A stretch of 64,000 nucleotides of DNA from Ruminococcus sp. Lineage in GTDB: Bacteria > Bacillota > Clostridia > Oscillospirales > Ruminococcaceae. The position numbers and the translations under genes were made by a program. Location of the stretch: NCBI GenBank assembly GCA_017397925.1, contig JAFQHO010000072.1, forward strand, positions 1 to 64,000. The letters are read 5' to 3'. Positions 52,071 through 61,396 of this stretch are shown here, piece by piece (the stretch's first letter is position 1; each line of letters opens with the position of its first letter). Under the pieces are notes generated by a model, which worked only from the letters and a program-made list of their open reading frames with translations, had not been told where the DNA came from and ran no database searches.

Positions 52071-53144
52071 ATGGCAAAAATCAAGACCGCCGTCATTTTT
52101 GGCGGTACGTCGCAGGAACACGAATTATCTCTCGCAACTGCTGCCGAGGTTATACGAAATATCCCCACAGATACCTATGAAGTCATCGCTGTGGGTATCA
52201 CACGCAAAGGGCGTTGGCTCTACTTCCCCGGAGATGCAGATGAAATAGCTGACGGAACGTGGGAAACAAATCCCGACTGCACCTCTGCTATACTTTCCCC
52301 TGATCCTCTCCACAGAGGCATTATAATAATGGAAAACGGTGAGGCTTCAATAAGAAGAATTGACGTTGTTCTTCCTTTGTTGCAAGGCAAAAAAGGTGCT
52401 GACGGCACAATCCAGGGACTTCTCAATATGGCAGGTATTCCCTATGCCGGCTGTTCTCTGTTGTCCTCTGCTTCCTGTATGGATAAATCCCATACCCATA
52501 TGATTATGGACGATTACGGCATAAAAACTGCCCCTTGGAAGCTTCTTACACAAAGGGATATCAACAATATAGACGATAAGTGTCTTGAAATCTCAAAGGC
52601 TATCGGTTTCCCGATGGCAGTTAAACCTGCCAATAGCGGATGCAGTGCAGGAACAAGCACGGCAAATGATTTTGAAGAACTTGTTGCCGCTGTAAAATTC
52701 GCTTTTTCCAACGATAACAAGGTCGTTGTTGAAAAATATATAAGCGGACGCAAACTCGAAGTAGCTGTTTTCGGCTATGACCAGCCGTTTGCTTCAAATG
52801 TTGGAGAAATTATTTCCACCAACGCAAAATACGACCCCACTGAAGTCAGAAAAAGCTCTGGGGATGACCTGGTAATTCCGGCAGATTTATCTGCTGAAAC
52901 CGCTGAATATGTACGCGAAACTGCTATAAAGGCATTCAAAGCAATGAACTGCAAGGGTATAGCAAGAATTGATTTCTTCCTTGCCGATGACGGTTCACTC
53001 CTTCTTAATAAAATAGGAACTGCCCCCGGAATGCGTGAAAACAGCGTTTACCCCAAGCTTATGAAGGAATACGGAATGGAGCTTTCAGAAGTAATAGATA
53101 TGCTCCTTGAGGCAGCTGTTGAAAATGCCGATAAAAGCTATTAA
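52071..53144 (+). CDS. ddl: D-Ala-D-Ala ligase homologue with altered metal-binding motif
   Basis: ATP-grasp ligase family. Conserved parts are FGGTSQEHELSLATA, KGADGTIQGLLNMAGIPYAG, MAVKPANSGCSAGTS, VVVEKYISGRKLEVAVFG and ARIDFFLAD. The last motif, NE(I/V)NTxPG in known Ddl and Van ligases, reads NKIGTAPGM here, so the metal-ligand Glu and Asn are Lys and Gly. Activity is therefore doubtful unless the site is rearranged. Length (357) and order are otherwise normal. AAGGAG lies 9 bases before the ATG. It is followed by a DUF1934 gene and argS, a common Clostridial neighbourhood. Confidence 0.85.
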   Translation: MAKIKTAVIFGGTSQEHELSLATAAEVIRNIPTDTYEVIAVGITRKGRWLYFPGDADEIADGTWETNPDCTSAILSPDPLHRGIIIMENGEASIRRIDVVLPLLQGKKGADGTIQGLLNMAGIPYAGCSLLSSASCMDKSHTHMIMDDYGIKTAPWKLLTQRDINNIDDKCLEISKAIGFPMAVKPANSGCSAGTSTANDFEELVAAVKFAFSNDNKVVVEKYISGRKLEVAVFGYDQPFASNVGEIISTNAKYDPTEVRKSSGDDLVIPADLSAETAEYVRETAIKAFKAMNCKGIARIDFFLADDGSLLLNKIGTAPGMRENSVYPKLMKEYGMELSEVIDMLLEAAVENADKSY

Positions 53145-53156
53145 AGGGTGAATTAA

Positions 53157-53573
53157 TTGAAAAGTAATGTTACTATTTCCCTGACCAGTATTCAATGGCA
53201 GGATGGCGAAAAAACCGAAACTGAGCTTGTTACAAAGGCTCACCACTCCCGTTCAGGAGGGTGCGATATCATCTCCTACGAAGATACCGAGGCTACAGGC
53301 TTTGAAGGCTCTGTAACTACTATAAAAACCGACGGAAATACCGCCTATATCACAAGGGAAGGTACTGCAAACTCAGCTCTTGCCCTTGAAACAGGAAGAA
53401 AGAATTTCTGTCAGTATGATACTCCATACGGCAGTATGCAGTTGGGAGTATATACCCACAACGTGGATAATACAATTGCCGAAAACGGCAGACTTTATCT
53501 GAAATATTCCCTTGATTTAAACGCTTCTCCCCTTTCGGAGAATGAACTGATAATGAACATAAAATACAATTGA
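53157..53573 (+). CDS. DUF1934 beta-barrel protein
   Basis: A 138-residue calycin-like protein (YwiB/DUF1934 type), usually encoded directly before argS in Firmicutes. TTG at 53,157 is the start, AAAGGGTGA 5-6 bases upstream. Beta strands alternate throughout (ATGFEGSVTTIKTDGNTAYI). It starts 13 bases after the ligase gene and ends 14 before argS, so the three form one transcription unit. Its role is not known. Confidence 0.82.
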   Translation: MKSNVTISLTSIQWQDGEKTETELVTKAHHSRSGGCDIISYEDTEATGFEGSVTTIKTDGNTAYITREGTANSALALETGRKNFCQYDTPYGSMQLGVYTHNVDNTIAENGRLYLKYSLDLNASPLSENELIMNIKYN

Positions 53574-53586
53574 AAGGATTTTATCA

Positions 53587-55353
53587 ATGTCTGATCTTAT
53601 CAAATCTGCTTCCGAAGAACTTCGCGGACTTATACTTGAAGCTCTTGGAAAACTCGTTGCAGAGGGTGCTGCCCCTGCTGACGCTCTCCCCGATTTTGCA
53701 GTAGAAATCCCTGCTGACAAAACTCACGGCGATTTTGCAGCAAATACCGCTATGGTATGTGCAAGAGCATTTAAAATGCCGCCAAGAAAAATTGCTGAGC
53801 TTTTATGTGAAAAAATCGACCTCAGCGGCTCTGTTTTCGACCGTGCGGAAATCGCCGGCCCCGGATTTATGAACTTTTTCCTCAATAAGAAATGGTTTTC
53901 CGACGCTCTGAAAAACGTACTCGACGAAAACGATAACTACGGCAGAACAAATGCAGGCAACGGCAAAAGAGTTCTCGTTGAATTTGTTTCAGCTAACCCC
54001 ACCGGCCCTATGCACATAGGAAATGCACGAGGCGGAGCTATCGGTGACTGTCTTGCAAGCGTTCTCGACTGGGCAGGATATAAGGCTGAACGTGAATTCT
54101 ATGTCAACGATGCAGGTAATCAGATTGAAAAATTCGGCAAATCCCTTGACCTTCGATATATGCAGCTCTGCTCCGATAAAGGTGCTGCTGCAATTGAAAA
54201 ATACAGCGATACGGAGGAGCTTATAAAGTATCTCTACGATTTAAGCGGCGAGGGTATGGATTTTGAAATGCCTGAGGATGTATATCTTGGTATGGATATC
54301 ATTGAACACGCATTGAATTTCCTGAATATCAATGGAAATTCCTACGCTGAGGCTTCTGTGGAGGATCGCAGAAAGGCACTTGTCGACTACGCGCTCCCCA
54401 TTAATATAGCAGGTCTTGAACGTGACCTTAAAAAATATCGTATCATCTATGATAACTGGTTCAAGGAAAGCGTAATCCACGAGAGAAACGAGACTAAAAC
54501 AGTTGTAGACAAGCTTCTCGAAAACGGCAATGCCTACGAGCTTGACGGTGCTGTATGGTTTAAGGCTACAGAGTACGGTATGGACAAGGACTTTGTTCTC
54601 CGTCGTTCAAACGGCCTTTATACGTACATCGTTCCAGATATAGCTTATCACTACGACAAGCTTGTAACACGTAATTTTGACAAGGCAATCAATATCCTCG
54701 GTGCCGACCATCACGGATATGTACCTCGTCTGAAAGCAGCTCTTACAGCTCTTGGTGTTGATGCTTCAAAGCTTGATGTTATCCTTATGCAGATGGTACA
54801 TCTTGTAAGAAACGGCGAAACTGTCAAGCTTTCAAAGAGAAGCGGTAAGGCAATCACTCTTGTCACACTTCTTGATGAAATCCCGATTGACGCTGCAAGA
54901 TTCTATTTCAACCTCCGTGAAGCTAACTCACAGTTTGAGTTCGACCTTGACCTTGCAGTTGAAAAGTCATCTCAGAACCCCGTATTCTACGTTCAGTACG
55001 CTCACGCAAGAATATGCAGCCTTATGGCAAATCTTACAGCTGAGGGTATCACACTTCCCAAAAACGCTGACCTCACTCTCCTCAGCGATACAAGAGAAAT
55101 TGAGCTTATCCGTCACCTTGCTTCACTCCCCCGTGAGGTTGAGCTTGCGGCTAAGAATTATGACCCTTCAAAGCTTACAAAGTATGCTATTGATACAGCT
55201 ACTCTTTTCCACCGCTTCTATGACGGATGCAGCGTAAAGAACGCAGAAACGCCTGAACTTATGAATGCAAGAATTATCCTTGCACAGGCTGTAAGACAAG
55301 TTCTCAGAAACGTTCTTACAATTCTCAAAATCGAATGTCCCGAAAAAATGTAA
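53587..55353 (+). CDS. argS: Arginyl-tRNA synthetase
   Basis: Class I synthetase of 588 residues, as usual. The N-terminal Arg-tRNA recognition domain (about 5-85) is followed by EFVSANPTGPMHIGNARGGAIGD (HIGH form HIGN), the KMSKS-like VKLSKRSGKAITL and an anticodon-binding DALR domain at the end (QNPVFYVQYAHARICS). It charges tRNA-Arg. AAAGGA lies 8 bases before the ATG. Confidence 0.97.
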   Translation: MSDLIKSASEELRGLILEALGKLVAEGAAPADALPDFAVEIPADKTHGDFAANTAMVCARAFKMPPRKIAELLCEKIDLSGSVFDRAEIAGPGFMNFFLNKKWFSDALKNVLDENDNYGRTNAGNGKRVLVEFVSANPTGPMHIGNARGGAIGDCLASVLDWAGYKAEREFYVNDAGNQIEKFGKSLDLRYMQLCSDKGAAAIEKYSDTEELIKYLYDLSGEGMDFEMPEDVYLGMDIIEHALNFLNINGNSYAEASVEDRRKALVDYALPINIAGLERDLKKYRIIYDNWFKESVIHERNETKTVVDKLLENGNAYELDGAVWFKATEYGMDKDFVLRRSNGLYTYIVPDIAYHYDKLVTRNFDKAINILGADHHGYVPRLKAALTALGVDASKLDVILMQMVHLVRNGETVKLSKRSGKAITLVTLLDEIPIDAARFYFNLREANSQFEFDLDLAVEKSSQNPVFYVQYAHARICSLMANLTAEGITLPKNADLTLLSDTREIELIRHLASLPREVELAAKNYDPSKLTKYAIDTATLFHRFYDGCSVKNAETPELMNARIILAQAVRQVLRNVLTILKIECPEKM

Positions 55354-55561
55354 CAGAAATAATTTCAAAAGTTACTATTCGGTTACAAAGAAAAATCAAG
55401 CGTTGTGAATTTATCACAAAGCCAACAGTGAAAATTTGATGAAAAAACAGATTTTCACAAAAATTTAACAGTTTGTTCATAATTTATTCATAAAAATATG
55501 TTACAATTTGTAATATATTATGAATCGGATAAAATCTAATTAATGAAAGGGATCTTTACTT

Positions 55562-56647
55562 ATGTCCAACAGATTATTTCAGGGTTTAGTTCACCAGATG
55601 AGAGACACAATCGACACAACTATGGGTGTCGTTGATGAAACAGCAACCATTATTGCCTGCAGCGACCTTTCAAAGGTAGGCACAACTAATGAGTTTGTTT
55701 CTCTCGATCTCAGCGATTCACACGATATATTTATTCGCGACGGCTATACATACAAGCCTTTCGGCTCCCGTGTAAAGCCTGACTACGCTGTATTTGTAGA
55801 GGGCGTTGACGATGCAGCTGCAAAATACGCAAGCATCCTCGCTATTACTCTTTCAAATATCAAGCAGTACTATGATGAAAAGTACGACAGAAACAACTTC
55901 ATCAAGAACGTAATCCTCGACAACGTACTCCCCGGAGATATCGTTATCAAGGCACGTGAGCTTCACTTCAACGCTGAAATCAGCCGCGCTGTATTCCTTA
56001 TCAGAATTGTTTCTGCTAATGATATTTCAGCTTACGATGTTATCCAGAACCTTTTCCCTGACAAGAACAAGGACTTTGTTTTCAATATAACAGAGTCTGA
56101 TATCGTTCTTGTTAAGGAGCTTAAGTCAACAGTTGACTCTAAGGATCTCGAAAAGCTTGCTCGTTCTATTGCTGATACTCTCTCCTCTGAGTTCTATACC
56201 CGTGTAAACGTTGGTATCGGTACATCCGTTATCGGCGTGAAGGATTTAGCACGCTCCTTCAAGGAAGCTCAGATGGCTCTCGAAGTTGGTAAGGTATTCG
56301 ATACAGACAAGGTTATTGTAAGCTATGATAATCTCGGAATTGCTCGTCTTATCTACCACCTCCCCACAACTCTCTGTGAAACATTCCTTCACGAAGTATT
56401 CAAGGTTGGAAGCATTGACTCCCTTGATCACGAAACACTTTTCACAATTCAGAAGTTCTTTGAGAACAACCTGAACGTATCCGAAACATCAAGAAAACTC
56501 TTTGTACACAGAAATACTCTCGTGTACAGACTTGAAAAAATCAAGAAGCTGACAGGTCTTGACCTCCGTGAGTTCGATCACGCTATTATTTTCAAGATTG
56601 CCCTTATGGTAAAGAAGTATCTGTCCGCTAACCCTGTTAAGTTCTGA
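55562..56647 (+). CDS. cdaR: CdaR/PucR-family transcription regulator
   Basis: An N-terminal sugar-diacid-recognition-like domain (DTIDTTMGVVDETATIIACSDLSKVG), a GGDEF-like middle and a C-terminal PucR-type HTH (ENNLNVSETSRKLFVHRNTLVYRLEKIKKLTG). Despite the family name its ligand is unknown. In Clostridia this gene often lies ahead of ftsEX. AAAGGGATC precedes the ATG. A palindromic stretch in the 116-base gap to ftsE may be a regulator site or terminator. Confidence 0.82.
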   Translation: MSNRLFQGLVHQMRDTIDTTMGVVDETATIIACSDLSKVGTTNEFVSLDLSDSHDIFIRDGYTYKPFGSRVKPDYAVFVEGVDDAAAKYASILAITLSNIKQYYDEKYDRNNFIKNVILDNVLPGDIVIKARELHFNAEISRAVFLIRIVSANDISAYDVIQNLFPDKNKDFVFNITESDIVLVKELKSTVDSKDLEKLARSIADTLSSEFYTRVNVGIGTSVIGVKDLARSFKEAQMALEVGKVFDTDKVIVSYDNLGIARLIYHLPTTLCETFLHEVFKVGSIDSLDHETLFTIQKFFENNLNVSETSRKLFVHRNTLVYRLEKIKKLTGLDLREFDHAIIFKIALMVKKYLSANPVKF

Positions 56648-56763
56648 TAGGGCAATACAGCATAAAATCCCGTTCCGTCAGCTGTCGGGCTTCGATAGAA
56701 AGAAAAAACGGAAGCTGACTCCGACAGTTCACGGACATTTCAACAGAAAGGTCAGGTGACACC

Positions 56764-57609
56764 ATGGTTGAGCTTCAGAACGTATCCGTGACCTATTCAG
56801 GCGGTGTTGACGCTTTAAATAATGTCAGCCTCAAAATAAACGATGGCGATTTCGCTTTCGTTGTAGGTTCATCGGGTGCGGGAAAAAGTACCATGATTAA
56901 ACTCTTGCTTAAAGAAATCGACGCCACAAGCGGCACAGTTACCGTAAACGGCTATAATTTAGGCAAGCTAAAAAAACGTAAAATCCCCGAATTCCGCCGA
57001 ACTCTCGGCTTTGTATTCCAGGATTTCCGACTCATTCCATCTATGACGGTTTACGAGAATATAGCTTTCGTACTCCGTGTTCTCGACGCTCCATTAAAGT
57101 ACATAAGAAAGAGAGTTCCCTACGTTATAAGCCTTGTAGGACTTCACGCAAAAACAAATTCATACCCCGATGAGCTTTCGGGCGGTGAAAAACAGCGTGT
57201 TGCCATTGCAAGAGCATTGGTTAACGACCCGCAGCTTATTATCGCGGACGAGCCTACGGGTAATATCGACCCTGAACTCTCCTACGAAATCGTTGAGCTT
57301 TTAAAGGGCATCAACGACCAAGGCACAACCATTCTTATGGTAACTCACGAGCACGACCTCGTCCGTCACTTCGGCGGAAGAATAATAAATATTACCAACG
57401 GCGAAATCGTATATGATGAAATTGTAACGGGTACAAATGCAGAAGTTCTTCCCGAAGTGGAGCTTGCACAGGCAATGGAAAATGCCGCCCGTCCCCGTCC
57501 TCAGTACGCTATGCCCGAGGATATAGGCGAAAATAATGTCCCATACGTGGATGATGTTATAGCCGCCATAACAAGCACCGCCACAGAACAGGGAGGTGCT
57601 GAAAAATGA
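56764..57609 (+). CDS. ftsE: Cell-division ATPase FtsE
   Basis: ABC ATPase with Walker [25 protein letters not shown], Walker [14 protein letters not shown] and H-loop MVTHEHD. The first 225 residues match FtsE. A 55-residue Glu/Ala-rich tail is an extension seen in some Clostridia. With FtsX it works a periplasm-facing switch that turns on cell-wall hydrolases. It overlaps ftsX by 4 bases. Confidence 0.95.
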   Translation: MVELQNVSVTYSGGVDALNNVSLKINDGDFAFVVGSSGAGKSTMIKLLLKEIDATSGTVTVNGYNLGKLKKRKIPEFRRTLGFVFQDFRLIPSMTVYENIAFVLRVLDAPLKYIRKRVPYVISLVGLHAKTNSYPDELSGGEKQRVAIARALVNDPQLIIADEPTGNIDPELSYEIVELLKGINDQGTTILMVTHEHDLVRHFGGRIINITNGEIVYDEIVTGTNAEVLPEVELAQAMENAARPRPQYAMPEDIGENNVPYVDDVIAAITSTATEQGGAEK

Positions 57610-58511
57610 AAATAAGCGGTATCAAATACCTTGCAAATCAGGGTATTGAAAATATCTGGAAGAATAAAATGATGGCTTTTGCCACATTTTGCGTTCTTCT
57701 TATATCACTTCTTCTTGTAGGCTGTTCAGTTCTGTTCTATATCAATATGAACTCTATGATCCTTGGTCTTGGTAATCAGAACGAGGTTGCCGTTTACGTC
57801 GAAACAGATACTCCGCAGGAGCGCGTTGACGAAATCGGAGAACAGCTCAGAAATATGGACAATATAGGCTCTGTAACCTATATATCCAAAAAAGAAGCAT
57901 ACGAGCGTATGCAGAGTCAGATTTCACAGGGTAAGGAAATTTTCGATTACATCGACGATTACCAGTTTATGCCCGATGGTTTCAGCGTAACCGTTGTTGA
58001 TAACGAACAGCTTCGCGCAACCGTTGAAGCCATAACACGAATTGAAAATATTCAAAGTGCCGATTCATCACCGCAGGTAGCGGAATTTCTTCGTGAACTC
58101 CGCCGTGTTGTCACACTTATAGCAGGAGCGGCAATTATCGCCCTTGCAGCAGTTTCAATGATTATGATTTCCAACACCACAAAAGCAAGTGTATTCTCAA
58201 GACGTGAGGAAATCCAGATTATGAAATATGTCGGTGCTACAAATGCATTTATCAGAACTCCCTTCTTTGTCGAGGGACTTGTTACGGGATTTTTCTCTGG
58301 GGCAGGCGCTTTCTTTATCACTTGGGCAATTTACCGCTCAGTGTACAACATACTTATGGCACAGGGTATGCTCATCAACGCATTCGGTGCCGGAAGTATT
58401 GTTCCTTTTGCCGATATCCGCTTATACTGCGGTCTTGCATATCTTGCAGTCGGCTCTCTTGTAGGAGCATTCGGAAGCGTTATAAGTACACGCAAACATC
58501 TTGACGTCTAA
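57606..58511 (+). CDS. ftsX: Cell-division protein FtsX
   Basis: Four membrane helices (about 25-48, 175-198, 225-248, 275-295) and an extracytoplasmic loop at 50-170 with NEVAVYVETDTPQERVDEI and YISKKEAYERMQ, as in FtsX. The loop binds M23-family activators such as the product of the next gene. The length of 301 is typical. Confidence 0.95.
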   Translation: MKISGIKYLANQGIENIWKNKMMAFATFCVLLISLLLVGCSVLFYINMNSMILGLGNQNEVAVYVETDTPQERVDEIGEQLRNMDNIGSVTYISKKEAYERMQSQISQGKEIFDYIDDYQFMPDGFSVTVVDNEQLRATVEAITRIENIQSADSSPQVAEFLRELRRVVTLIAGAAIIALAAVSMIMISNTTKASVFSRREEIQIMKYVGATNAFIRTPFFVEGLVTGFFSGAGAFFITWAIYRSVYNILMAQGMLINAFGAGSIVPFADIRLYCGLAYLAVGSLVGAFGSVISTRKHLDV

Positions 58512-58572
58512 TAAACCACTCTGACGTTTAAAGCCGTTCAGCATAATTGCTGACGAAAGGAGCATAATACCA

Positions 58573-59958
58573 ATGAACAAGTTAAAATTCATCCGAAAGG
58601 CACTTGCACTCATCACATGTACCGCCATTTCGCTGGGAATTGCAGCTTCATTCCCGAAGCTTACCAATGACGGCAGCACAGCAGAGGCTGCAAGAACTAT
58701 CGGTGAAATACAGGAGCAGAGAAAAGCTAATGCTGAAAAAATTGCTGCTCTTGAAGAAAAAATCGGCGGACTTGAAGGCGAAAAAAATTACGAAAAGCAG
58801 CAGCAGGCTTATCTTGAGGAACAGATTGACATAATACAGGAAAATATCAATCTCCTTAATGCAGAGCTTGAAGCTATAAAGGCTGACATAACTGCTACAG
58901 AAACAAATATCACAAATCTTGACGCTGATATTGTAAATCAGCAGACCGCAATTGATGAAAATATCGAGCTTTTCAAAAAGCGTCTTTGCACGATGTATAT
59001 GAGCAGCAATGATACCTCAGCTTCAATTGTACTCGGTTCATCAAGCTTTTACGATATGATGTCAAGAGTTCATATGATTAATCGTATTGCTGAATACGAT
59101 GATAAGCTTATAGACGAGCTTGTTACAAAAATTGAAAGTCTCGAACAGTCAAAGGCTGACCTTGAAAGAGAAAAACTAAATCTTTCAATGAAGCTTGACG
59201 AACAGAATAAGCGTAAAGAAGAAAAAGACGCTGAGATTGCTGTTCTCAATGAAAAAATGCAGTATACACAGACTGAAATTGACCGTCTTGCACGTGAACA
59301 GGCAGAGCTTGAACGTGACAAGGCTGACGTTGAGGCTGAACAGGCTGCGCTGGCCGCTGAGGAAGAAGCATGGTATGCTGAAATCAAGCGTCAGCAGGAA
59401 GAAGCACAGCGACTCTGGGAGGAGGAGCAGAAGCGTCTCCAGCAGCAACAGCAGCAACAACAGAATAACAACGCAGGGGGAAGCACTTCATCTGCACCCT
59501 CTGGCCCCACTTATGTTCCTGTAACTCCATCACAAAGCGGATTTGCATGGCCTGCACCGGGATTCAGCTATATTTCAAGCTATTACGGTCCCCGTTGGGG
59601 AAGAAATCACAACGGTATTGACGTTGGTGACATCGGAATTATGGGCGGTACTTGTGTTGCTTCACAGTCGGGCAAAGTTATCGGTGTTGTAAACAGTTGT
59701 ACTCACAACTTTGCAAAGAATTACAGCTGCGGATGCGGCAATGGTTATGGAAACTATGTTCTTATATCCCATGACGGTACATATTCCACAATTTACGCTC
59801 ATATGACATCTGCTTGGGTATCTGTAGGAGACTACGTTCAGCAGGGACAGGCTATCGGCTCTATCGGCTGTACAGGCCATTCAACAGGCGCACATCTTCA
59901 CTTTGAAATACGTGTAAACGGCGTTGCGCAGAATCCCCTTAACTATGTAGGTCCTTGA
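58573..59958 (+). CDS. EnvC-like coiled-coil M23 peptidoglycan hydrolase
   Basis: A secreted 461-residue protein with a signal peptide (1-35). A long coiled coil runs from 45 to 295 (Lys/Glu-rich, with Gln-rich end LQQQQQQQ) and then a Ser/Pro linker. A C-terminal M23 (LytM) domain has HNGIDVG and TGAHLHFEIRV, the zinc ligands H, D and HxH. The gene order FtsE-FtsX-EnvC/RipC-type hydrolase shows that FtsX controls it during division. An inserted Cys-rich loop (NSCTHNFAKNYSCGCG) inside the M23 domain is unusual. Confidence 0.93.
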   Translation: MNKLKFIRKALALITCTAISLGIAASFPKLTNDGSTAEAARTIGEIQEQRKANAEKIAALEEKIGGLEGEKNYEKQQQAYLEEQIDIIQENINLLNAELEAIKADITATETNITNLDADIVNQQTAIDENIELFKKRLCTMYMSSNDTSASIVLGSSSFYDMMSRVHMINRIAEYDDKLIDELVTKIESLEQSKADLEREKLNLSMKLDEQNKRKEEKDAEIAVLNEKMQYTQTEIDRLAREQAELERDKADVEAEQAALAAEEEAWYAEIKRQQEEAQRLWEEEQKRLQQQQQQQQNNNAGGSTSSAPSGPTYVPVTPSQSGFAWPAPGFSYISSYYGPRWGRNHNGIDVGDIGIMGGTCVASQSGKVIGVVNSCTHNFAKNYSCGCGNGYGNYVLISHDGTYSTIYAHMTSAWVSVGDYVQQGQAIGSIGCTGHSTGAHLHFEIRVNGVAQNPLNYVGP

Positions 59959-59971
59959 TAAAATTTCACAT

Positions 59972-60004
59972 AACACCGCACAAGTATCTGTGCGGTGTTT
60001 CCTT
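59972..60004 (+). terminator. Terminator after the M23 gene
   Basis: AACACCGCACA-AGTATC-TGTGCGGTGTT (11 bp) then TCC. U-run is short, so partial read-through into ctpA is likely. Confidence 0.7.
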
Positions 60005-60032
60005 GATATATGACTTATAAAGGAGATAATCT

Positions 60033-61202
60033 ATGAACAAAAAAATCAGCCTTGGACTGGCACTCAGTCTTATAGCTGTATCAATTGCAGTAACATTTAT
60101 TCTGACCTCCTTTTTCTCCCTCCAGAGCTTCAATACAAAGGTAATGGACGTTAACGAAAAGGCAAAGAAATACACAGCATTGCAGTCTTTGGATGCCATA
60201 GTAAGAGAATACTACTATGGTGATATCAACGAGGAAACCCTTGAAGACGGCATATTAAAAGGCTATGTACAGGGACTTGACGACAAATATTCTCGCTATC
60301 TTACAGAGGAAGAATATCTCACAGAGCTCAATGAAAATTCAGGTACTCTGGTAGGACTCGGACTCACTCTCACTGAGGATGAAAGCGGATATATCCGCAT
60401 ATCCGAGATTTTAAGCAGTTCTCCAGCCTCTGATTCGGGAATTATGCAGGATGACCTTATTATCAGCATCGACGGCGTAGACGTAAAGGAAATGGGATTT
60501 TCAGAAGCTGCCGACAATATGAAAGGTACCGAGGGTTCAACAGTAACGCTTACTATACGCCGAAACGGAAAGGACACTGAGTATACCTTCACACGCCGTT
60601 CAATAATTGTAAACAGCGTTGAAGCGGAAATGCTTGGAAATTTAATAGGATATATCAAAATAAACAGCTTTAAAGAGAACACTCCCGAGCAGTTTATCGA
60701 AGCTCTTGAACGACTTACAGTAAACGGCGCAAAATCACTTATTTTTGACGTAAGAGGCAACAGCGGCGGACTTGTATCCGCCTTGGAAGAATGTCTTGAT
60801 CCCCTGCTTCCAGAAGGAATAATAGCCACATCCGAATATAAGGACGGTCACTCTGAAACATTGATATACTCAGATTCTTCTGAGCTTATCCTGCCTATGG
60901 CAGTTATCGTTGACAAGCACACAGCAAGTGCAGCAGAGCTTTTCGCAGCATCGCTCCGCGATTTCGGAAAAGCCCCCATTATCGGTGAACAGACATACGG
61001 AAAGGGCGTTATGCAGGACATTACAGAGCTTGACGACGGCGGAGCAATTGTTCTTACTGTTGCAGAATATAAAACAGTAAATTCCGAATGTTACAACGGC
61101 ATTGGATTAACCCCCGATTATCCCGTAGAAAACAGCGATGACGGAAACGATATGCAGTATAATAAGGCTGTTGAGGTTGTACAGCTTATGACAGCGCAAT
61201 AA
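60033..61202 (+). CDS. C-terminal processing protease (S41, CtpA-like)
   Basis: An N-terminal membrane anchor or signal (8-30) is followed by a PDZ domain (about 95-180, LVGLGLTLTEDESG, DDLIISIDG) and an S41 catalytic domain. The Ser is in KHTASAAELFA and the Lys in GEQTYGKGVMQ, the Ser/Lys dyad of carboxyl-terminal proteases. It probably trims wall or sporulation proteins. Co-location with the M23 gene matches other Firmicutes. AAAGGAG precedes the ATG. Confidence 0.92.
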   Translation: MNKKISLGLALSLIAVSIAVTFILTSFFSLQSFNTKVMDVNEKAKKYTALQSLDAIVREYYYGDINEETLEDGILKGYVQGLDDKYSRYLTEEEYLTELNENSGTLVGLGLTLTEDESGYIRISEILSSSPASDSGIMQDDLIISIDGVDVKEMGFSEAADNMKGTEGSTVTLTIRRNGKDTEYTFTRRSIIVNSVEAEMLGNLIGYIKINSFKENTPEQFIEALERLTVNGAKSLIFDVRGNSGGLVSALEECLDPLLPEGIIATSEYKDGHSETLIYSDSSELILPMAVIVDKHTASAAELFAASLRDFGKAPIIGEQTYGKGVMQDITELDDGGAIVLTVAEYKTVNSECYNGIGLTPDYPVENSDDGNDMQYNKAVEVVQLMTAQ

Positions 61203-61210
61203 AAATTCTA

Positions 61211-61238
61211 AGGCGATATCTGATGATATCGCCTTTTG
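61211..61238 (+). terminator. Terminator of the protease gene
   Basis: AAGGCGATATC-TGAT-GATATCGCCTT (11-bp stem) with TTTT. Confidence 0.85.
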
Positions 61239-61396
61239 ATATATGGTGTATATAGAATTTATATATAGAAACTATTTTCAAATCTGAAAATTTGTGGTAT
61301 AATAAATAATGTATTTGTATCTAATTTTATATCAGGGATAATTGATATTATTTTGGACAATTATCAAATGCAATGTATCTTTCTGGAGGTATTATT

